From positions 59,501,069 to 59,565,068 of the forward strand of contig NC_080042.1 in assembly GCF_012489685.1 (NCBI RefSeq): a DNA stretch of 64,000 nucleotides, in the 5' to 3' direction. The stretch's first letter is position 1. Every line of letters begins with the position of its first letter. The translations under genes were made by a program, and so were the position numbers. This document shows, piece by piece, positions 10,990-22,820 of the stretch. The notes under the pieces are model-generated. The model was not told where the DNA came from, did not search any database, and saw nothing but the letters and a program-made list of their open reading frames with translations. This stretch comes from Lotus japonicus. Its lineage: Eukaryota; Streptophyta; Magnoliopsida; Fabales; Fabaceae.

Positions 10990-12784
10990 ACCCTGTGTCA
11001 CCCACCTATCTTTCCACACATCAATGCTCTCACCATTTCCCACACGCCACATGGCCCTTTTCTCAAATAACCAGCTTGTTTTGAGAATGCTTGACCAAGC
11101 ATAGCTTGGGCGATAGCGTCTCTTCGCCCCCCCAAATAGTACCATTACGGAAGTACACCGATTTATAAATTCTGGCTAGCAAAGACTCAGGCCTGGTGTT
11201 AATTCTCCACCAATTCTTCCCCACAAGAGCAATATTAAAAGATTTAAAATCCCGGAAGCCTAGTCCCCCTTGGACCTTGTTATTACACAAATTCTTCCAA
11301 CTCGTCCAGTGTAAGCCACGCTTCGTGACATCGCCACCCCAGAAAAAACGGGCAATCATGCCATCAATATCTGCACAAAGACCATCAGGTAAAACAAAGC
11401 AGGACATAACATAAGAAGGGATAGCTTGAGCTACAGATTTAATTAAAACCTCCCTTCCTGCCCTTGAAAGAAAACTTTCCTTCCACCCCTTAAGTTTTTT
11501 CCAAACTCGTTCCTTAACAAAATTAAATATTTGAGTCTTAGACTTACCAATGACAGTCGGCAGACCCAAGTACTTATCATAGCTTTCCACGGCCTTTACT
11601 CCCAATAGCTGTTTAAGCTCACTAAATCTCGGTTCAAGCACATTTCGGCTAACGGAAAGCATGGACTTGTCAAGGTTGACAACTTGCCCAGAAGCTTGCT
11701 CAAAGGTGGTAAGAATGTCTTTCAAACACTCTGCCTCAGCTACCTCTGCTCTAGCAAAAAGAATGCTATCATTAGCAAAAAGCAAATGAGATATCACAGG
11801 AGCAGACCTGGCAACCTTAATACCTCGAATGCTAGATGCCATAACAACCTTATTAATTAAAGCAGAAAACACTTCACCACAAAGGATAAATAAATATGGT
11901 GACAACGGGTCACCTTGTCTCAATCCTCTTCTTGGGGAGAACACAGGTTGGGGGTTACCGTTCAACATAATTGAAAAAGAGACAGTTGAAACACAACTCA
12001 TAATTAAGCTTACCCACCTTGTTGGAAATCCCATCTTTTGTAAAACTGCTTCCAGAAAGGACCATTCAATTCGATCATAGGCTTTGGACATGTCCAATTT
12101 TAGAGCCATGATGCCATTTCGGCCAGTAATACGCTTTTTCATAAAGTGAAAGCATTCATGTGCAATTAATGCATTATCTGTGATCAACCGCCCTGGAACA
12201 AAAGCACTCTGGCTCTCACAAATCAGATTTGGTAAAATAACCTTAAGCCTATTCGCAATAGCTTTCGTAACAATTTTAAAGATAACATTGCACAAGCTTA
12301 TAGGCCTAAAGTGTGTAGCATGCTCATATTTTTTTATTTTCGGAATAAGCACTAATAAAGTATCATTAATAATACCTGGTGAAACATCCCCTCGTAAGAT
12401 ACTAAGACAAAAATCAGCTACCTGATCTCCTATGACACTCCAGAATTTCTGAAAAAATAATGCCGGAAGCCCATCCCTCCCTGGAGCTTTTGTTGGGTGC
12501 ATTTGAAAGAGAGCTTCCTCCACATCATCCTTTGTGAACCCAGCATTCAGGATCTGCAAGTGTCCCTCTGTGATTCGACCTGAAACAAGAGAAGAAACTT
12601 CCTCCACCCGAGATGGGTTAGAGGTGGCAAACAACTGCATAAAGTAGTCCATAAGGACCTTTGAAATATCACGATCATCTATAAACTTCCTTCCATTGTC
12701 TAGTATTCCGATCGCCGTGTGCCAACCAAGAAGCTCTAGATCGTTGCCCCCACCAAATCTCTTCTTGCTCAAGCAAAGCATCAA
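10990..12784 (-). pseudogene. LINE ORF2 reverse transcriptase
   Basis: RT of plant L1 type: VLIPKIKKYEHATHFRPISL, FVPGRLITDNALIAHE, MALKLDMSKAYDRIEW, GLRQGDPLSPYLFIL and the catalytic box LLFANDSILFAR. The last normally reads FADD; here the first Asp is Asn (GAT to AAT), which would abolish catalysis. The frame continues to 11063 and then fails. A run of seven C's (plus strand 11127-11133) probably marks a slippage frameshift, because RPSYAWSSILKTSW...WRVGNGESIDVWKDRW continues in the next frame to the insertion at 10989. It joins the endonuclease part through a frame change near 12700. Confidence 0.9.
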
Positions 12785-13787
12785 GCTCCTTTTCCGCCCC
12801 TTGCATAGAGAGAATTACTTGTTCTGTCTGCTGCTGCCACTGTAAATTTTGTAAAATAGCCTGCTGATAAGAGATTTTCTGTGGTAAATCCCCAAATTTT
12901 TCCTTCCCCCAGCCATCTAGAGCTCCACTCACTAATGCCAACTTCTCCATTACCGTAGCGCCCTCTTGACACCAATTCTCGGACACCACCTCTTCACATT
13001 CCCTTCCTTCTCTCAACCACATCTCCTCAAACCGGAACATTCGCTTTCTGGCTAGTTCCTTTCTCCTCCTATAAGTGTCACAGGTCAAGAGAAGGGGACT
13101 ATGATCTGAACGGTGCTTCTGCATGTGTGAAACAAAAGTAGAGGCCCATAGCGCATCCCATGCACTATTAGTAAGAGCAAAATCAATCCTCTCCTGAATA
13201 TTATTCGGCTCTTCCTGTTTGTTGGACCAAGTAAACCTGTACCCTGAAAAATCAACCTCATGTAAATCACAACTGCTACACATTTGAGTCACCCACTGCA
13301 AATGGCCATAGTCAGGGGGGTCACCACCTAACTTGTCTGTCGGAGACACCAAATCATTAAAATCACCAATCACTAGACAAGGGCGAGCCGAGCCGCCGAG
13401 CAGACCTCTAATCAAATTCCAAGTATCCCTCTTCCTCCGATTATCCGGAAAACCATAAACCCCAATCAACGTCATAGGCAACTGCGTGTCCGGATGCAAT
13501 ATAGTACACATAATATGGTTGAGAGAAGAGTTAATAATCTCCAGCTCCAAATCATGTCGCCACCACATACACAAACCTCCTCCTCTGGATTTGCCATTAC
13601 CAGCACAACCTACCGGAAAAACATTTGACATTCCCCCAAGGCGACGCCGCCGTTGGGCCTCTGCTGCATATAAACGAGTCTCAGAAACAAACACCACATC
13701 GGGAACTTTGGAGTGGATGAGCTTAATCAAAGCCCGCTCTGTCGGTAGGTTCCCAAGCCCCCGACAGTTCCACGACAAGATCCTCAT
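12675..13787 (-). pseudogene. LINE ORF2 apurinic-type endonuclease (N-terminal part of ORF2)
   Basis: ORF2 begins at the ATG at 13787 (MRILSWNCRGLGN). Exonuclease-endonuclease-phosphatase motifs are in order: WNCRG, VFVSETRL (catalytic Glu), GDFNDLVSPTDKLGG (Asp/Asn), RFTWSN, IQERIDFALTN and SDHSPLLL (catalytic His). The frame leaves the canonical alignment after WLAHGDRNT. Roughly the next 25 residues expected in plant L1 proteins are missing, and sequence resumes in the RT frame at GILDNGRKFIDDRD. The ATG overlaps the ORF1 stop (ATGA), suggesting termination-reinitiation of the bicistronic RNA. Confidence 0.9.
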
Positions 13788-15050
13788 TGAGGTGGGCGGG
13801 ACTGCTTAGCAGTCTCCGCCATCCCCAATCCAGAACTAGAAGAATTTCTCTTCAAAGGGGGTGAGAACCCCGTGCTATGAGGACCAAGCAGTGAAGAGGT
13901 GCCACTTGGCCTTTTCCTTGGAGTCACATTCTGATTTGCTCCCTTCCCCTCTCGTATTTTCAATCCTCCACCTGGCGGTCTAGTGTTTTGCTTCCATGCA
14001 TTCGACTGTTGAGACCAGACATCACTTTCCTTGCTCTTAAACACCAACCCTTTGTTCTTTCCTCTATCATCATCACCCCCACCCTCCTTCTCCCCTCTTT
14101 TTTCCCTCAAAGTTATCCTCGGCCTTCCCGCTATCAGCAACGGTTTTGGTATTATTCCCCTCATTAGCTACACCCTCACTGTTTTTCTCTCCCCCTTTCT
14201 CACTCTCTTCCTCTTCCCCTACCCCCTCACGCTCATGATTCCCCCCCCCCTCTATTTCCCCCTCTTCCTCATGCCCGTCAATACCCATCACATCCGCCCC
14301 ATATTCTCTTCTCGCTCCCCCATTCCTTCGTCTAAAACCCTCCCCCTCGGCTCTCATCCATGCACCATACCTGTTTGGTTGGCCATTATCCTCCTGGGCA
14401 CACTCAAAGATAACATGATCTACTCGTCCACATCGGAAACACATATTAACAAGCTTCTCATATTTAAACGATACTTTCAGCGAAGCCCCGTCTGTCACCG
14501 CAACCATATGGCCACGGCGCAGCAGCCTCTCGATGTTCACCCAAACCCTCATACGAAGGCAAACACCATAACGGCGCGCATCATATCTGTCCCAGTCTAT
14601 GAACCCGTCAAAGGTTCCCCCCAGTAGGCGGGCAGTCTTTTCGGTGCGCATGGTGAAAGGAAGTCCATGCACTTGAACCCAGAATGGAACTCTAGTCAAT
14701 GGAATTGTAGCTGGGTTAATTGCTATGTCAAACAGATTTAGTGCAACCAAGTGCCTATGGAACAACCATGGTCCTGATTTCAGAACCAAATCCCTATCTT
14801 TCTGTGCAGCAAACTGGAACGCAAACAGGTTTGTGCCAACATGGCGTATTTCAATACAGTTCCGTGATTCCCAGAGTTTAAGCATCACACTCCGGAAAAC
14901 CAAAGGTTCAGCCTTTTGATGCGCAAGAAGTTTGCCCACAAGCCAAACGTGCTGCCCCAAATCAGGATCAACCTCAACAGGTCCGACGTTGAGGACCACC
15001 TGTTCGTCGCCGTCGAGATCAAAGTCAGGTATTTCATCATCAAATGCCAT
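13784..15050 (-). pseudogene. LINE ORF1 (DUF4283 gag-like, zinc knuckle), frameshifted
   Basis: The start is taken as the ATG at 15050 (MAFDDEIPDFDLDGD), since eight upstream residues look like leader. The N-terminal half has the DUF4283 pattern of plant L1 ORF1 (GKLLAHQKAEPLVFRSVMLKLW..., FAFQFAAQKDRDLVLKSGPW, FWVQVHGLPF). A CCHC knuckle follows (CFRCGRVDHVIFEC). The C-terminal third is charged and low-complexity. The frame changes between about 14075 and 14160, probably in an A/G-rich run, and the new frame runs to the TGA that overlaps the ORF2 start. Such proteins bind the LINE RNA; that role is family knowledge. Confidence 0.85.
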
Positions 15051-15299
15051 TCCGGCCAAGAGAAACAGAAGCATAGATGTGGTGCAAAAATAGCAACTTG
15101 AAAATCAACAATATGGAGATAGCCTGCGTGCCGTGGCCTGAGATCCCACACACAGAAGGAGGAAAGCCGTCGGTGGTGACCAGTGGGGTCCTCTTACGAT
15201 GGCTTGGTGGCGGTGGGTCAAGGTGCTTATGTTTCAACGTCAAACCCTAGCACAGCCGTCATTCCTCGATAGGGTAATTTCTTCATCTTTAGGTTTTGT

Positions 15300-15313
15300 C
15301 TAAAACCTTATTG
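15300..15313. repeat. Target-site duplication of the L1 LINE, 5' side
   Basis: ctaaaaccttattg matches 1681-1694 at 13 of 14 positions and fixes the 5' end of the LINE at or within a few bases of 15299. Confidence 0.78.
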
Positions 15314-17034
15314 GTTCAGAAGTAGGTAGTGGGATCAAATTTTGAGCCGAAGATTAATGCTAGATATATTGCTGATTAAAAATAAAATTAACTTATTACA
15401 TGCTTACCCTTCAATAAAATAGTAAATATCAATTGAGCCATGACAAAGTTTCCAAAAGTGAAATTAGCATTTTTATTTTGAATTATTTTAATCTTTGAAA
15501 AATCCTTGAAACCCTTGCTAGTGATTGCCAAGTGTCAATACTTGCCATCTTTTAAGGCTTCTTTTATGAGGCCGAACATATGCAAGTAGACAACAAATCA
15601 GACTTAATCATGTTAGTTCATGCTATAGGAAAATTCAGCATCTAAAACATGTAAATAAAGTTCATATTAAAAAAATTCATATCCTTAAGGTAACTTTTAG
15701 TGGTAAAGACCGGAAAGAGTATATACCAATAAAGATAGATGCTTCAATTGTCATAACTCATTCTATTAAGTAACCATAGCGAATTTTCTTCAAAGCCAAG
15801 AGAAAGATCTGATGCAGGGAGAAGTAATAAATTAAAAACAACAACAAAATTGTGAAAAATATGGGGCCAAAAATTATAAATAAATACAAATTGAAATTAA
15901 CATGAAAAAAACTTGTTCGCAGCAGCTAACAATGGAGGGAACTGTTATCTCACTCAATCTAAGACGGTAAGACCCATCATCATAATATCTTTCACAGTTT
16001 CAACAATCATACCAAAAACACAATCATCAATAAGCGGTCACAAACGATCAAAAGGCGCAAAAAATAAACAAAAGTTAAGAACTCACAGATGAGAGAAGCA
16101 TAGTTCTGAAAATCACATGGCTGATCCAATCTTCAGTTCCTGCCCAGAAAAATAAAGAATGTCAAGGAAAAAATCAAATACTGATGAACCTTAATTTCCA
16201 TGAAGGGGGAAGAATCAACTGGTTCTCTTCAGGAACCAAGCATGTAAAGGAGCAAGCTAAGAGAGATTGGAAAAAAAGTGATGCACACAAAAGGGGAAAA
16301 TGTGTAGCCGCACAAACAAATTCATGATTAAAAGGTGAGGATCGGAATGGTGAAGATTGCCTTTAGATTTCACATTTATATAGTAGAGAAGCACATATTC
16401 AAACTTGAATACCTGATGCAAGTAGAATTATTTGGGCAATTGGATTTGTTAAAGGCTTGTGGGTTCCCAATATATTTTCCAAGAAGAATAGAGAAAGCAT
16501 GCTATGATAGTCTAGAGCCTTAATTAATCTTCTATTTCCAATGCTTTGCCCGTTTGAAACCTCCAATTTTTTTTTAAAAAATAAATCAACATGTTCAACA
16601 ATGGTTATAGTTCAAAGAATGTAGATAATTTTGGAAGTTAGGAAGTTTTATTTTCGTTATCTATCAGGTTTCAATAATGGTCCTGTTACATAAAGGTGAA
16701 ACAACAATATGAGAAAAGAGAGGAAAAATAGGGAGAAAAGTAATGGAAATTATGGTTAATTGCACATAGAAATTTGACCACCATTAAATCCTCAGTATAA
16801 TTATATAATGAGATCGAGATAATGGGGGAGAGAAAATACTATGGAGATAGTGGGAGAAGAGGGAGAATGAAGGATAGAGGAATAAATCTGAATATAATAA
16901 TCCAAATGGGACACGTGGCGAGTTGGGTGCAAAGTGAAGAAATAAAATATTGCAAAATATTCAGGAGCTGAGGTTTTTGATAATTGCATATTGGAATGTT
17001 ACTGCTTTAATATATATATAGATTGTGCATATAT
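15314..17034. other. AT-rich intergenic stretch, no gene recognised
   Basis: Only short, low-quality reading frames are present. I recognised no coding homology, RNA gene or transposon ends. Confidence 0.6.
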
Positions 17035-17400
17035 CATAACAAGAAAACAGTAATGCTGAGACTATGCCAAATTGATCTCTAAATTGGGAAAATCGACTGT
17101 TAAATTAAATAGAGGTTGATTTAGCGATTGAATTATACTAGTAACTAAAATCTTTGTCACCAAATTTAGCAACCGATTAGCGACTCATTTAACGACCAAA
17201 TTAGCGATTAAATTAGTAACGGAATTTGTAATACTTTTAACAATTGAAATAGTGATAGAATTAGTGACTGAATTATTGACAGAATTACGGAAGAAATTAG
17301 CGACAAATATGGTTACCACATTAGTGAATGAATTAACAACAAATTTGGAATATTTGAAATGATGTGACAGTTTTAGTGACGGAAATCGTAGTAAATAAAT
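17035..17400. repeat. CACTA-type subterminal repeat region
   Basis: From about 17090 the motif ttagcgac/ttagtgac recurs many times in both exact and degenerate forms, the pattern of En/Spm (CACTA) subterminal repeats. A possible eroded terminus, cataacaagaaaacag, lies at 17035-17050 where CACTACAAGAAAACAG would be expected. The transposase remnant to the right supports the assignment. Confidence 0.55.
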
Positions 17401-17859
17401 TTTCTTTTCTTACCGATCTAATTGTTTGCTCAGCTCTATAATAATCATAATTATCAAACTGTTCAGAAACCATAAAATAGTAGAATATTTCGCCTGCAAT
17501 CATCACCAAATCATCATAAACTAGTGTGATCTCATACAGAGTGCCAACATCAATAAGTCAACATTCAGAAACTAGTATATTACATTACACTTAAAAACAA
17601 AGTTCGCTAAATGTTAAATAATTCGTCAAGAACGAACCACCTAGATCATCCTCGGCCTCTGACTCCTCTAAATCATCTGACCCACACTCGGCTTGCACAT
17701 TGGCTAGTGTTGGTGGTTGCATCATTTCTATCATCTGACGTACCATTATTTCAGTATTCTCCGACTTGTTCCTTAATCGATCAAACTCTTCTCTTCATAC
17801 CCACTCAGATGATGAAGAGCTTGAGGAGCCACGATATTTGTTATTCTCCATAGTAGACT

Positions 17860-18938
17860 CCATTCCAATTATAAGGTTTTGTTGCATTACTAAAGGACAT
17901 GAGATCATCAGAACATAACCCTAACCTCACATTTCTAGGTTCTTTTGCAAAATCCAGATTTTTTTACCAAAGTCTTTCCTTGCTTATCCATCTAATGGAT
18001 GACATAACACTCATGCTTGTCGTCTATTTTTATAATGTCACCTCATGTGTGGAGCAGAACTCATTGAGCCATATAATCTCTTAAGCCTAGGAAAAAAGGG
18101 TAAACAACACATTCTCTTCATAGGAACCTCTTTGTATTAAACCCTACCCTTTTTCTTATGATAATGAGGTCTACTACAAAATTTGCAAGCCTTTAATTTC
18201 ATATCATCATCGCTATAGAACAATATACAACCCTTTTCACAAAACTTTTTTTTTTCGCAATAAGATAAGTTTTGACACTATTTTCTTTGTCCTATGAAAA
18301 TCTTCAACAATAACAATATCTTCGTGAGGTAACTCCTTGATGAGTGCCACAATCTCATTGAAATTTCGTTGTGAAATGTTTCCCTTTGAATTAATTGTCA
18401 TCATTCTAACCGCAAAACACAATTATGTGTGTTTACATCCCGACCTCAGTGGTTTCATGTAGTAAATCATAAAAATCTTGAGCATCTTTATTTGGAGCTT
18501 CATTGGTTTGTTGATCAGGATGCATTCGAAACTCTAGATCAACAACACCATATGCTCTCAAATCTATCAAACTGCTAGTACCAAACCTTCTTGTGCTCTT
18601 GCGCAATGCCACTAGTACTTGGACAAGTATTAAAACACATAAAGTTGGATCACTTTCTCCATGAGATGTCCAATACCAGTAATCACGTATAAATCGCCTC
18701 TTATAAAGATGAAATTCTACTTCTTCGAGATCTAAATATTTGAGATTTCTACATCTATAGCAATGACATATAATCTTTCCACTACACAAGTCTGCTTTTT
18801 GGCATGCAAACAACAAACCACCCCAATCATAAATGCATTTGTATGCTTACATTGGTCAGGTATAAGTGTATTATACATCCAATAACGGATTTGACAATGT
18901 CTATATTCATATTCTACTACATAATCAAGCAAAACCAT
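17860..18938 (-). pseudogene. CACTA (En/Spm) transposase remnant
   Basis: On the minus strand, in order: YWMYNTLIPDQ (N-terminal motif), then after a frame change near 18820 KIICHCYRCRNLKYL...YWYWTSHGES, the transposase-associated domain. Near 18140-18235 comes ILFYSDDDMKLKACKFCSRP, and near 18010-18080 LKRLYGSMSSAPHMR. All are characteristic of plant TNPD-like transposases. Frames switch several times and stops intervene. The conserved catalytic region that should follow is missing, replaced by a Ser-rich stretch (17600-17860) that may come from the second CACTA protein. Inactive. Confidence 0.7.
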
Positions 18939-19192
18939 TACACTAGAATTGACATATTATACAACACATTTACACTCTAACTAATAATCATAAATGACAT
19001 TGTAATTCATACAACATCTAATGACAACACTAATAACCAATTGTTACACATCCAATGGTTAGACGATAAATAACATGCAAGAAATGTATATCACTCAAGA
19101 GCTTCAACAAGATTGGCCTAGTTGGCAACAATCTGAAACAAAGAAAAGAAATATAAGCTGCGATGGAGGATTTGCCAACTATAACCACAAAC

Positions 19193-19342
19193 AAATACAA
19201 GAAAAACTGCGGGGTGGTTAGTTCACGTGGTTGAGCTAAGAATAATTGTAGGCGAAGGATCAGGGTTCGAACCCTGAAGAGAGATAATTTATACTAATTT
19301 ACTAACAACTAACCTTTATCTATTAAAAAAATACAAGAAAAA
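19193..19342 (+). mobile_element. tRNA-derived SINE with 14-bp TSD
   Basis: The body (19207-19328) begins ctgcggggtggttagttc, has an A-box-like ggttagttcacgtgg and a clear B box ggttcgaaccctg, and ends with an A-rich tail. It is flanked by the direct repeat aaatacaagaaaaa (19193-19206 and 19329-19342). These are the hallmarks of a pol III-transcribed SINE. It is not a tRNA gene, since no cloverleaf can be completed. Confidence 0.82.
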
Positions 19343-20766
19343 TGATTTTCTGACTACGAAAAATATCAAGATTCATACAAAAATAAGTTTCTACTAATTT
19401 AGTTTAATTTAATTGGACAAAACAGATTTGAGACCAATCTCTTAGTAGACTAAAAAGTAATATTGCGCTCATGTTTGTAACAAATGGCTATTAGAAAGTG
19501 GCAGTGGTGCCTCAATCTATAAAGGGTATTTATTTCCTCTATTTCCTAAAATTGGTTGATACACCAAGTCAGCAATATATTTTCAGTTGAAGGTGGCGAT
19601 GTCGGTTTTGTGGTTATTTTAATTGAGGCATATATGCTTCATTAGACATTTATTGTGACAAACAATTCTTACATGTCGCATTATCTCTTCGATATGATGA
19701 ATGGTTTCACATTGTGTAATAAGAACATATAAAGTTTATAGGTCACACTATCTTTTCGTTGTGGCTAAAGGTAAATTATTTGATTAGTATGAGCACAAAA
19801 CTCACTACAAGAAAATGTCTATATGCTGACGAATTTTTACTCACGACAAAAAAGCTGTCCTAAAATCTCACAGTTACCTACTGTGACATGACATGTTTGT
19901 TAGAAAAAGTGTTACCAGTGCCTAAGTCTTTAGTGTTTTTGGAGGAAAGTATTACTTTAGTGCACCCTCATAAGAACAATGGATAATTAAACAATCAAAA
20001 AAAAGGGGGTGGGATTAGTATAAATATGATGGCAACTCTCATAAGAAGACTCAAGCGAGTACAATCACATTCTAGTGTGAAAAAGAGAGATAGTTTCTAA
20101 ATACAGAGTTCGAGGCCTCATCCTTATACCCTCAAAATTTCCACTAATATTCACTTTGTAGCAGTAAAATAAGAGCCACAAAAGTGAGATGTCAATAACA
20201 GAGTGGTTTATTAATCACCACTGAATTTGAAATGCAACTAATCTTATTTCTATTATATTTAACACGTTTGTTTTATTTTATCATTTTTATACGTGCACTT
20301 ACTATATAGCATTGGTTGATCAGAAACAACATGATTTATTGAATGCTATTTCTTCATGCGTCTATTACATTGTTGATATTTGTTCTACATAATGGATTCA
20401 TTTTTAAAACTCATGCAAATGATTAAAAGATATTTTAAAAGTGTGCAAAGACTTATAAGTGTCTCGATTAAGTACACTCAACTTAGCCAGGAAAACAGGG
20501 GAAACTAAGTTGCGATATGATAAATTACAAAATTAGCTTCATATATGAATTATGCTATTACATGGACAATGCATAACTGGTAGAATTATATCACATAATA
20601 GAATTTTTTAACTGCGCTGAGTTTTGTTTTAAGCTCACTGACATCAACTTCACTTAAATCACAATGCAGGGAGTTGAATATTGACGTGGCTGGGAAGCAG
20701 ATTTTTTGCATCTAAGCTTTTCCCTTTTTATTCATAGTCTTTTTCTTTTTTCTCTTTCCTACCAAT
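19343..20766. other. Intergenic DNA; isolated CACTA-like terminus at 19804
   Basis: Mostly AT-rich with no coding homology. cactacaagaaaatgtc at 19804 is a CACTA-type end pointing right, but I found no matching opposite end, so it is probably a relic. Confidence 0.4.
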
Positions 20767-21634
20767 GTGGCTTGTTTCAGTGAAGGGTACACGGTTTGTG
20801 TACCTTTCAAGTGTGGAGATTTTAAAAATATTACTTACCCATTTTTTAATACTCACCAACCAGATTATAGTGGGCATCCACAATTCAAACTTGATTGCCA
20901 CCAAAACTCGGTGACAATTGAGTTAAATACCAAAAAACTTACTGTCTATAACATTAGTATTAAATATCAAACTCTCACGCTTGTCACATATGATTTACTG
21001 GCTTTGCATACAAATTGTCCCAAGCACCATACCGATGTCAATTTGGATTCGACTTTCTTTAACTACATCTCAAAAAACGATAACTTCACTTTATTATATG
21101 ACTGCAAAAATCTTCCCCCCTGCTGAGTCTGCTCTGAATTCTGTATCTTCGATTAGTTATAATTTTTTCTGTGATGGTGATCCTCATTCTCATCTAGGAT
21201 ACCTTGTATCATCGGCCTATGTGGTGAAATTCAGTCCTATGGGGTGCAAAAGTAGCATCAGGATTCCAGTATTAATAGAGTGACACGCTTATAGAACCCA
21301 AATAAGAGTGACACGCCACACGCACACGCAAACACACATATTTACATTGTTCATAATTATATGTGCATTTTCTGTGGTTTGTTCCTTTTTTATCTTGCAC
21401 TTTAATTGATTCATTTTGTTTTTTATTTGTTGCATAAAAACACTACTTGTCAAAATGATTATTTTTCAAGATATATACTTTTGCTTCAATGGATTCCTGA
21501 ACTATCGTAAGTTTACTTCCTGTGTCGAGCGTCGTCGATGCAACTGCAGGAGTTGTATGGAGAGCAATGTATGCGATTTTGGCTCGCAAAGTCCTTCACA
21601 TTTTCAACTTGAGATGCCTCGTGGGTGGTTGTAG
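20767..21634 (+). pseudogene. Receptor-like kinase ectodomain relic (GUB_WAK / LRK10L type)
   Basis: The first 119 codons show the galacturonan-binding GUB_WAK pattern: VCVPFKCGDFKNITYPFF, FKLDCHQNSVTIELN, YNISIKYQTLTLVTYD, FTLLYDCK. The frame shifts at a run of six C's near 21115, continues as YNFFCDGDPHSHLGY...VVKFSPMGCKSSIRIPVL and stops at 21283. After about 200 bases of unrelated AT-rich DNA a Cys-rich fragment (CNCRSCMESNVCDFG, 21520-21634) recalls the second half of the ectodomain. No convincing signal peptide, transmembrane segment or kinase domain is nearby. Family members are plasma-membrane receptors; this copy is dead. Confidence 0.68.
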
Positions 21635-21939
21635 ACCACATATAAATTTTATTCTTGTTTCCTTTCCTACTTGAGAAAGGTGTTCTCAAGGTTGTTTTAT
21701 TTTGATGATATTCTTGATCAGTTTTACAAATTTATTTCTCAAATCCTGTTAAAGAGTAACAGGTATCTCTACCCCTAAAGCTGAGAAAAATTTGGTACCG
21801 AGGCGCTGAATGTCTCATGCTTTCTAATAATGCTTTTCACTCCTCTATGGGTTGATTTTTTTTTTAAGGAAAACCCCACATATTTAATTGTAAGGGGTAG
21901 CCTTTCACATTCATAAGTAAGTTCTCATGCCACGGTTAA

Positions 21940-22820
21940 TAGGTCGGATGATGACTCACCATTTATGCATGAATGCTTCCTGAGCAAAGTCCTAGCTTCC
22001 TCTTGAGACAAGGGAAGCATAGGAATTGCTCTATGACAATCCATTAAGGTGAATTCTTGTTGGCTATGTGTGGTAAAAAATACCTTGCATCTATTACCAT
22101 CAATAGGAATACCTATATCCTTTAGCTCAATCTTTCAATTTTTGAAGATATTATTCTTGCTCTAGCAGCTTCAAAATATCTTTCAAATGTGAGATCCAAG
22201 GAAAGTCAACAATTTGGTGTTGAATCCTTCGGAGAATATTTGCATTTTGGGATACAATGACAAACACAACTTCATTAAAAACCATTAAACATTTCGCTTT
22301 CTTACCCCACGCCTTCTACCAATTTTGGTTTTCAAGAGCCCCCGCGTCCCATACAATCCAATGATATGGTTACTATCATCTTTTAGTGCTTCCATAAATT
22401 GATCTGAAACATCTTTTACACACTTGAAACAAACAAAATGTCCTGAAGAAGAAAAGTACTAAAAATCTAAAATTGGGCTGAAAAATGGCACAAAATCACA
22501 TTTGGTATTCAACTTCTTTATTTTATTTAGCATTCCGTTGTACAACAAATATCTCCTCTTACTTCCATGCAAAGCTCTGAGCCAAGAACTAGTCTCCAAT
22601 TCTATTTCGAGCTTCTTCTCCTCTTTATGAGTTTCTCCGCATCATTTAGCCACTCCACAACAACATCATTAACTTTTTCTATTTCTTTTGTAGCGTCAAC
22701 CTGTTCCAGCACAAGATCTCGGTTTGAAATTAGCTTCTCCTTTTCAACGCCCAATGTTTTAAAGATTGTGCGAGCCAAAATCACATACCCAAGGTGACCG
22801 GACACGCAAACAAGCACAAG
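21940..22820 (-). pseudogene. CC-NB-ARC resistance-gene pseudogene
   Basis: Minus strand. A coiled-coil segment (EKEKLISNRDLVLEQVDATK, VNDVVVEWLNDAEKLIK; 22602-22800) is followed at about 22330-22400 by FMEALKDDSNHIIGLYG and a degraded P-loop (GTRGLLKT, where GxxGxGKT is expected). Further left come RIQHQIVDF and a stretch resembling the kinase-2 to RNBS-B region, out of frame. Many stops and frame changes occur and no LRR follows. It resembles the coiled-coil NLRs related to RPS5 or Rpp4. Functional NLRs act as intracellular immune receptors; this one cannot. Confidence 0.65.

Larger units (their letters stand above)
1695..15299 (-). mobile_element. Full-length plant L1 LINE, interrupted by two LTR-element insertions
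   Basis: The element reads right to left: 5' end near 15299, ORF1 (15050-13784), ORF2 endonuclease, reverse transcriptase, zf-RVT and RNase H, then a 14-base A-tail seen as T's at 1695-1708. It is flanked by a near-perfect 14-bp TSD (1681-1694 and 15300-15313). Without the solo LTR (2418-3989) and the compound insertion (4556-10984), each with one TSD copy, about 5.6 kb remains, a normal size for a full-length plant L1. It cannot be active. ORF1 and ORF2 carry frameshifts, the RT catalytic motif reads FAND instead of FADD, and ORF2 is split by the insertions. Confidence 0.92.

Noticed and set aside
19207..19328. tRNA gene
   Set aside because: A and B boxes are present but no acceptor stem or cloverleaf; TSD and A-tail show a SINE.
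19804..19830. A second CACTA element
   Set aside because: One terminus (cactacaagaaaatg) only; no matching inverted end was found in the window.
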